From Chromobotia macracanthus (Eukaryota; Chordata; Actinopteri; Cypriniformes; Botiidae): a DNA stretch of 64,000 nt. The stretch spans positions 5,233,501-5,297,500 of the forward strand of contig JAZGTH010000074.1 in the NCBI GenBank assembly GCA_036877525.1, in the 5' to 3' direction. The position numbers and the translations under genes were made by a program. Positions 56,359 through 64,000 of this stretch are shown here, piece by piece (position 1 is the first letter of the stretch; every line of letters begins with the position of its first letter). Under the pieces are notes generated by a model that searched no databases, was not told the origin of the DNA, and saw only the letters and a list, made by a program, of their open reading frames with translations.

Positions 56359-59300
56359 ATGCTGCGCTCCACAGTGGAAGCCATCCTGCCGGCATACCGG
56401 CCACGCACCACAGCCAGAGTCCCAGCTCTTCATCTGAAGGACTTGTGCGAGGAGAAGCACGACCCTCACAGACCTCAGCTTCCACCCGATAGAGAGGAGG
56501 ACCGCACCAGCTCTATGTGGAGGGAGGCTATGCGCAAGAGGAGCTACTTGCTGGAGAGGAGCTCCCGGACAGGTGGGGATGGAGCAGGAGGAGGTGTGCG
56601 TGGCAAGACACAGAGGTCCCCGGACTGGTTGTACGAGTCGTACTACTGTATGAGCCAGCAGCACCCACTTATTGTATTTCTGCTTCTCATTGTGATGGGC
56701 GCCTGCCTGGCTCTGCTGGCCGTCTTCTTCGCCTCTGGGCTGGTGAGTGTTTGGACACTGGGGGGAAGGTGACTGGGGAAGAGGGCTGGAAATGGATTGG
56801 GAACAACATTTCCAGGGTGGTACTGAGGGAGAGAGCTCTTTCACTGGGCGACTTCAGCTTCAAAACTCTTAACAGTCCTGCTACAAATTGGCATCTGACT
56901 TTTTTAGGTTGCGTGTATCCGAAAATGAATTTTCTGTGGCCAGATACATCACACTTTAGAGGTAGTTCCAGCCAATCAGCTTGTTTGTTCTGATTGCTGC
57001 AACCATATGCTTCTGTTTACATTATGCACTGTGTAATCTCTCCTTCAAAGCATCATTTCTGTGATTCATGAGAAAGCCATAATGAAGCAGCAGGGAATAA
57101 TCAATGTCTGGAAGGAAATGGAACATGTATATTGGGAAAATCAAGACATATTCATGGGTAATTAAGCTAGAGCAAACCAAGCAAAAAACGATTAACCTGA
57201 CAACATTAAAGCTGCTTGCATTTTCATCTCATATTCAATCTAGCACAGCTGGAGCAAAACGTAAATCCCTGTGAATTCAAACCCATTGCCTAATAAGCTC
57301 TTCCATAATGAAGACAATGATGTGTTAACCATTAGAGTGTGTGTATCATCTAAGCAGCATTTGATTTTTCTAATAAGTAGCCTGTCAAATAAGTTTATGT
57401 TAAATGTATTAGTATATTAATTTCAATATGGTTAATTTAGTTTTTACTTCACTTTAATTACAGAATAATTATTCTGGTAACTAAATGGGTTACCAGAACT
57501 AAAACTAAAAAAAAACAATGAACGATTTATTTAAACATCTCTCATATTGTTCCAAAAACTATATGGCTTATTTCATTTGTAGAACAGGATATGTTAGCCA
57601 GTCTATATTCACTTTCATTTTAGTAATGTTCTTCAAAATTCTCTTTTTTTCCATGGAAAAAGGAACATTTTCATGAGAATCAATTAAAGATTTCAACCTA
57701 TTTTTAAGATGAGCAAACCCTTTCAGATAAGTAAAATATTTGAAGGTCCTGCATGTGCTGTATCTAGATGTGCAAATGCAGAAGCTTAACAGAGTCAGGA
57801 AACCTGGGAGCAACAGAAGCCACAGTGTTGTTGGCATGCCTGAATTAGAGTTTTGTAGGGATGTTGCTGGCTCTCATGCTGAGTTAACGCAATCTTTCCC
57901 AGAAGCTCTGAGGTATTTCCATCGCTGTCCACGTAAAAGGCAGAATTCATTCGGACAATACGCAGGAGCCGATTTCTACAAAATACTGCCACACTGTTTG
58001 AGATTTCTGTTTACTTTTCCCCTCAAATTTAAGGCCAGCAGTGTTTCAAAATATATTAAATCTGCAGGGAAATATGAGTAGCACGCATTTCACCCAATTA
58101 AATCAGCTCGATGCATCAGGGAGGAGATCAGGCACAGAATAAGCAAGCGACGTTTCACAGCATGACATCAACTCCAGCGCAGATACACGCTCTCGATGCA
58201 TGTGCTACTTTTTTTTTTGACTGTCTGACCTAAATCTTCCATTACAGGGGCTGTTGAGCCTGCCTTGGGTTTGCTCAACCGTCTCTGTTATTCCCCCGGT
58301 TGCACACATCACATTGATTGCAAAAAGGCCACACTTGCACATTCTTAGGGGATTTTTAAGCATCATATTTTGAAAACCCTGATGATTTGCTCCCTCCAAC
58401 CTGATTTCACTCGGTCTCTTGCCTCAGATCAATGACCACAGGCCAAATGTTCCCCCCGCCTGCTGTTAGGGTTCAGTAGTCGATCATATTTGTGTGCCGC
58501 AACAGCAGGCTCATTCCTTTTATACCAAAGCTGAGGTGATGGTGCTACTATAATATTGTAGGTGTTATGGTAGAGCTTTCATCTTTGTCTTTGCAATTTT
58601 ATAAGGGTTTCCATAGCTTACGTGTCTCTGAAAGCCAGATATCATCAATTATACATGAGTCCTCTGTAGTTTTCCTGGGTTGTTAGTGGTTTTGTGCATT
58701 TTGGCTATGCATTGCCTACTTCTGTTCTGGGTTCAGCAGCAACTGTCAATTACAGAGTGGAGAAGGAAAGGTTACATCTGTGAATCAGCCAGACCAGACA
58801 TAATCAAATTGCACCATGTCTCATTTAATGTGGAACCCTGTATTTTGTAGCTGTGCTTATTGGGGTGTGGATGTACTGGTAACAGCATGGCTAAATGGTC
58901 TAAGCGTGGTCTTCATTTATTGATGGCAGGTTTGGTGTTGTTTCAGCAATGTTCTGCAGTGAGAAAATGATTGCAGGACATATTGTTGATAACCAGGGTG
59001 TATTTTGCTGTCTTGGCTTGTGTCTCTAATATTATGCTATGAGGTGACAAGGTCCACGTCCTGGGCTCTTTACACACTAACACCATCAGAGGCAGCTGAT
59101 TAGAGCTCAGATCCGTTTAAATGTCCCTGTGTAGTGTCTCATGTTTATTGCTGTCTCATCTTAAGAAGAACTTTGTAATTTTGGTGCACTGCACTGTACA
59201 TCTAGTTCAGATCCTGTCTGCTTTTTATAAACTTTTTCCATATATATTAATTGCAAATCATTAATCTTTCATTAAACATACATTTTTACAAATCTTATTT

Positions 59301-61406
59301 AAAAAAAATATATTTTTGTGTTACTTAAAAGTGGGCAACCAGGAGACAAGTTTAGTTATAGTGCTCATGTATGAAGAAAGCGCCAAAAGATAAAATATAG
59401 CTGGAAATCAAATATAACTGCATTACCTGGAATTTAGCATGTGTTGAAAATGTTTGTTTGATAAACATTTATAAACCTTTATGCAAATGAGCTGCATTGT
59501 GATGTGGCAGCTACCCAATAGGAGTGAAGACAGAGAAGCTCATTTGATTTATCTTCTGCTCTGAGATACTGTAGTATTGGTATTCCTCAGTACTGAGTAT
59601 TGGTGAAATAGAGAAAATAATGTCACAATGAGCGATTTCACTGGTCTGTATGATTCGTCTCTGCCCACATGTAGAGATACAATAAAAAATGATGCAATAA
59701 AATTATGGAAAACTGTGTCAGACATTCTAATATTGTTCCCAACAATATATATTTTTTTTACATATTTCACAATGTGATGCATTATGACCTACTGCAATTT
59801 ACAGACAAATGCTTTTCCCTCTAGAAAATGAGTGCTTGCAGCAAATAAACCGATTCCTTATCAAATCAGGACAGGAGATGCAATAATTGTTTAAAAGATA
59901 TGTAAAAGCAGATTAAATATTCATGACATCTTTGTTCATAATTGGAAAATACAATAAACAAAGTTTCAGATTTTTGCTTTTGCTTCACAAAGTCACTCTT
60001 ACATGAAATTTAATGTTGGAAGTTACTGTAATATGATATTGTAATTTGTTAAATATTTTATCTCAGGAACAAAATAATCTCAGATAACTGTAGTCAAATT
60101 ACAGATACTGATTTATTAACATATGTGAATGTGGTAAATGTAAGTGTGTCTAACTAAATCTAAATCTAACTAATTATTACCTACACTGCTGACAGACACT
60201 TATTGTAGAGGTCATGGACTGGCAACCCACCAACCCAATTAAATGCTTTTAAGAATTTACTTGGGTAGCCCTAAATAAAAACACAAAGAAAAATATTACG
60301 ACACTAAGATACATGTGAAAATAAATGTAATGCTGTAGTCATTATGGTCTCTGTTATATGGATAACCATATAACAGACTTTGGTCATTAAAGTGAGTGCT
60401 GTGAAACCAATAAAGTCCTCTCAATACACAGTGTGCCTTAGCATGCCTAACTCTGTTTAATTAATATGGTGTACAAAAACATGTTCATGGCACACACTGA
60501 ATAGTTGCTTAGAACCAGGTTTCCTCTATTGTAATAATAATCTTTCAGGTAAGAGCCATATATGTACAGACTCAGCTGAATTGGGCTATATTTATTCTGA
60601 GAAACTGCATTTATATGGGTAAGATACTGTATTATTTTGATAAAGAGAGTGAGCGAGAGGGAGAGAGAGGCTAGTTTCCACTCTCAATTAAATTATTTTA
60701 AGATGCTTTGATATTTATACTGGAATAAGGCATACTTCTAAAAATACAGCAATACAGTACACAAATGGATTGTATAAAAAACATGACAAATGGGTCACAC
60801 TTTATATTACCGTATTTACAATGCTGTGTATTCATACGAGTAATACTACTAAACTTGCCTCTGTGCTCAAAGTTTAATTATTTTGTGTATATTACACTGT
60901 AAAGACACTTTAAAATAAAGTAATAGGGTAATATTACTTAATATAGTAGCATACTTAAAATCGTAATAAGGTAATATGCTTAGCAAGGGACACAGTGTAA
61001 TTTTATAGACACAAAGTAACAACCGCAACATCCTTTTCATTTCTTATTACCTCTGAGCGATGGTCAGTGTTCAGACCTAAATGTGTTAGCAGACTCTGTG
61101 GGGTTTGGGGTTGATTGGCAGTCACTGGTTTATCAGATGAACTATTACCCAGCATTTGGTGGTGAGAGCAGTTAAAGGTCTTTGTGTAACACTGTGATCT
61201 CTCCACAGGATATTGAAGATCACGTCGCCTTTGTCATCACAGTCCCCACCGCGCTGGCTATTTTCCTCACGATCTTTGTCCTGGTTTGCATCGAGTCCAT
61301 CTTCAAGAAACTACTCCGTGTTTTCTCCTTGGTGATCTGGGCCTGTCTGGTTGCCATGGGATACCTCTTTATGTTTTTTGGAGGCATCATTTGTCCCTGG
61401 GATCAG
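56359..61406 (+). CDS. adcy2: Adenylate cyclase type 2, first two coding exons (3' partial)
   Basis: Exons 56359-56742 and 61209-61406 join in phase 0 and the gene continues beyond the window. ADCY2 is a plasma-membrane enzyme making cAMP from ATP, stimulated by Gs-alpha and conditionally by G-beta-gamma, and is largely neuronal. Exon 1 contains MWREAMRKRSYL, then SPDWLYESYYCMSQQHPL and the first membrane segment (IVFLLLIVMGACLALLAVFFA). Exon 2 gives EDHVAFVITVPTALAIFLTIF (segment 2) and LRVFSLVIWACLVAMGYLFMF (segment 3), then GGIICPWDQ. Both match human ADCY2 nearly residue by residue. Human ADCY2 starts at the methionine corresponding to 56515; an in-frame ATG at 56359 would add 52 residues. 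The catalytic C1 and C2 domains are outside the window. Confidence 0.95.
57472..57498. repeat. Short inverted repeat in adcy2 intron 1
   Basis: TTCTGGTAAC and GTTACCAGAA, ten-base perfect arms with a 7-base loop. Confidence 0.65.
60350..60377. repeat. Short inverted repeat in adcy2 intron 1
   Basis: TCTGTTATATGG and CCATATAACAGA, twelve-base perfect arms with a 4-base loop (ATAA). Confidence 0.75.
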
Positions 61407-63054
61407 GTAAGATGAGTGTGTTATCGACCTCTTAAGGTTGTTTTCATTGGTGGGCCCTTCACCTGAAATATATATTACATGATGTATTCATGAAAAGTTG
61501 TGAGAGAGTGAAAAACACAACACTCAGCAAAGTGGAGGATGTATGTGCGTTGATAAATTAGACAACCCCCAGCCCCTGATGAGGTAATTTAATTCTGGTT
61601 AGATTTGCTTATCTAGAGCAGTTTTTTCACAGATGGCACAGAAGTCGTATCTGAAGCTTCATGTGTGCAGTACAATCACAGAGTTTTAAAATAAGGCACA
61701 GCAGTGGCATAAGGAAACAATGTATTATTTGCTCAAGAGTTGGTTGTTGATTCTGTTGCACAGATGCAAGCTAAATATAATGACAATGGCAAAGTTTAAG
61801 GCTCAAATGTGTTCACTTACCCATAACCAACTTGTTGACATCACTGACAAATGTTAATTGATTGGTCTAAATTGCAGTCTCCAGTGGACTAGCTGTAGCC
61901 CACCAATTCAGATGTTTTTTGACTGAATCTTGTGTTATCAAATTGTCTTGTATTGTCTTTCTAAAGAAATAGTTACTTCTGCCTATTTCTCTAAAATAAT
62001 CAATCTGTCCAACTGCATGACAGAGTATGATCCCATTAAAACGTGCAGTATTTTGTTACATTAACTGTATTTGAATTAAATCTGACAAATGTATTTTGTA
62101 AAATACATTACAGACTTTTACTGTAAAATGTGAACCATCCAGCTCTATTCTCCCTCTCTAATGATGATTATATAAATGATGTGTGTGATAGTCCCCTGGC
62201 AGGCGAGCCACCCGCACATTTAACCCGCAAGCCCGGCAAAGATTGTTGTGTTCAACATTAATCAAAATGCTGCAAATGTGCGACCTGGGAATTTACATAC
62301 TGTAGTAATCAGCAGTATGGCCCAGCTATTCTGCAGGTTCTTATTAGTGATGAAAAATCTGCTCCTCAAGGACAAAAACAGTTGTGAGGTTGTTGGAATA
62401 AATGGAATAAAAATTCCCTGAATAGAGAGCGTAAGCAGCTAATGACTTGGCGTGTTAGAATAAGACCCGGTGTTTGTCACTGACATATTGTATCTCTGGA
62501 GTGGGTGGCATATGGTGAAAGACAAACAAGGCTAATGTCAGACATGTTAGGAGGGATGACTTCCTGTGTTAGTCAATATCTCTGCTTGGCTCCAGATTAA
62601 GAGGCCTCTGTGGAGGCTTTGTCATGACGCTGAGACCAACCAGGTTACTTCCTTTTACAGCCTCATGGAGGGTCCCTGCTGGAAGCTGTACCAATGGCTA
62701 ATTATTTGTTAATTTGTCTTATTTTTTAGTGCACAATTTTAGCACTATTTTTACATTTAAATCAATAAATGTTGCTGTGTCTTACTACAAAGACCTTGTA
62801 ACTTCATATAGTGCTTTTCTTGAAATACTTTTTTTATCTTTTCTGCCTACATCAATACAGTTCAAACCCCTGTCAGAAGTAAACTTTTTATGACAAATTC
62901 TTCAAATTGATTTAAATGTATTCTCAAATACAAAAATAGCTTCAACCACCCCCCCCAAAAAAAATAGGTCACTACAGGGTGTGTATAGCCCCTAAAAATC
63001 ATGACTCAATAAGGCAGGCAGAAATATGGCTTTGATCAAATCAAATCAATGTTT
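61407..63054 (+). other. adcy2 intron 2 (left part)
   Basis: Starts with a GTAAGA donor; the acceptor lies outside the window. No exon is seen. Bases 62180-62700 are less AT-rich and non-repetitive, another candidate for conserved regulatory DNA. Confidence 0.7.
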
Positions 63055-63245
63055 AAAGGGATAGTTCACAGAAAAATTTAAATTCTGTCATTAATTACTC
63101 AAGTTGTTCTAAACTTGTATAAATTAATTTTTTCTGCAGAACACCAAAGAAGATATTTTGAAGAACATTTGTAAACAGAACAGTTTGGCCATGCTATGGA
63201 CAATAGTGCCCCAAAATGTTTCAGTACAAACATTCTTCAAAATAA
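63055..63245 (+). mobile_element. Truncated 'gatagttcac' cyprinid element
   Basis: AAAGGGATAGTTCACAGAAAAATTTAAATTCTGTCATTAATTACTC...GAACACCAAAGAAGATATTTTGAAGAACATTTGTAA matches one half of the same family as 16556-17093. No opposite terminal repeat is seen. Confidence 0.8.
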
Positions 63246-63439
63246 AAAGGTGGGAAAAAATACACGTGCAAGACAGTGACATCAGATTACATCAGACATA
63301 TTAAACATTAAACATTTACTCTGCACAAAAAAAGTCTATAAAACTACATTTAATTCCAATTGCAAACAAACTGTGAAAAAGTCCAATGTTATTTACATTA
63401 AGTATTTTCACTTTTACTTAAGTATAGGGTGTTAATGTA

Positions 63440-63840
63440 CTCTGTATGGCCAGGAGTATGTTGACATCACATCCTTATGTGCCTGCTGAGCATGTTATTT
63501 CAAAACCTTTGGCAACAATAGGGAATTGATCCTCCCTGTGCTGCTATAACAGCTTCCACTCTGCCTTCTACACAAGTTTCTTCTAGATGTTGTAACATAT
63601 CTGCAGGGATTTGCCTCCATTCAGACACAGGAGCATCACGGGTCAGACATTGATGTTGGGTGATATGTTTCTGTTAGTTTGTGTTCCAATTCATCTCAAA
63701 GGTTATTCAGAGAGGTCTGGGTCTTAGCTATGTGCAGGCCAGTCTGATTTTTCCACATACACATCCTGGTAAACAATTTCTTTAAGGATCTTACCGCTTA
63801 TTGTCATGCAGGAACACCAAATAAACCTCCTGTTATTATT
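63440..63840 (-). mobile_element. Tc1-like transposon relic (broken transposase, minus strand)
   Basis: On the minus strand the reading ...VYQDVYVEKSDWPAHS (ending near 63727) corresponds to the conserved DWPAQSPDLNPIEHLW region of Tc1/mariner transposases. The following bases still resemble it but carry stops and frameshifts. The plus-strand text (CTGCTATAACAGCTTCCACTCTGCC, AGATGTTGTAACATATCTGCAGGGAT, GACATTGATGTTGGGTGATATG, TGTGCAGGCCAGTCTGA) is the familiar antisense of that gene. A TGTATGGCCAGGAGTATG start near 63444 resembles the Tc1 terminal repeat. It is inactive and truncated. Confidence 0.85.
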
Positions 63841-64000
63841 AGTTAATGCTGCACTCTGTAACTTTTGTCCCTCTACCGCCATCTCTGTTTGAAACATAAA
63901 ATTGCAGGGTACTTTTGGAGTTATTTTCTTAATGTGGATAAGTTTCACTTCTAAACTGTTGTAAGAACAAGCTACAAACACTGCACTGTCTATAGTAGCC
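63841..64000 (+). repeat. Start of another interspersed repeat
   Basis: TTAATGCTGCACTCTGTAACTTTTGTCCCTCTACCGCCATCTCTG resembles a common fish repeat ending 'ctgtgtaacttttg...accgccatctag'. It may extend past the window. Confidence 0.45.

Larger units (their letters stand above)
56743..61208 (+). other. adcy2 intron 1
   Basis: GTGAGT donor and CTCCACAG acceptor enclose 4.5 kb. No internal gene is supported. Less AT-rich, non-repetitive segments at 57880-58500 look like candidate conserved non-coding DNA. Short perfect hairpins occur at 57472-57498 and 60350-60377. Confidence 0.85.

Overview
The window is vertebrate nuclear DNA from a bony fish, most likely a cypriniform. All genes are split by GT-AG introns (plus one AT-AC intron). 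The proteins are close to human counterparts, and the intergenic DNA carries interspersed repeats typical of cyprinids: a 'gatagttcacc' inverted-repeat element, hAT non-autonomous elements, a Tc1 relic and long (TG)n/(AT)n tracts. No tRNA, rRNA or CRISPR array was seen.

Layout, all genes on the + strand. (1) 261-3955: ciart (CHRONO), a circadian transcriptional repressor, five coding exons, 391 aa. (2) 3956-12200: 3' UTR and intergenic DNA with a ~32-bp minisatellite at 6.77-7.40 kb and a GC-rich, promoter-like patch near 9.2 kb. (3) 12.2-19.8 kb: prpf3, the U4/U6 snRNP protein, a complete 703-aa reading frame over 16 coding exons. (4) 20.6-31.3 kb: ice1, the scaffold of the little elongation complex for snRNA transcription, 22 coding exons, 1510 aa. 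(5) 32.0-39.9 kb: tent4a, a non-canonical poly(A) polymerase, 13 coding exons, 725 aa. (6) 40-56 kb: a gene-poor interval with scattered repeats. (7) 56.36 kb to the end: the first two coding exons of adcy2 (adenylate cyclase 2), which continues past the window.

Biology: ciart/prpf3 correspond to neighbours on human 1q21, while ice1/tent4a/adcy2 correspond to human 5p15, so two ancestral blocks meet in the 1.8 kb between prpf3 and ice1. prpf3 and ice1 both serve spliceosomal snRNPs: ICE1 supports snRNA transcription and PRPF3 is part of U4/U6.U5 tri-snRNP.

Most notable observations: a decayed but protein-like copy of part of the ciart last exon inside ciart intron 3; a U12-type AT-AC intron followed by a 19-nt microexon in ice1; a tandem duplication of a three-exon coiled-coil module (77-38-83, 77-38-83 nt) in ice1; a (TG)22 tract ending five bases before a prpf3 exon; a large AT-cored palindrome in tent4a intron 1 and several other perfect short hairpins; and a 52-residue in-frame N-terminal extension of adcy2. 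Exon boundaries were set by hand from splice motifs and reading-phase continuity.
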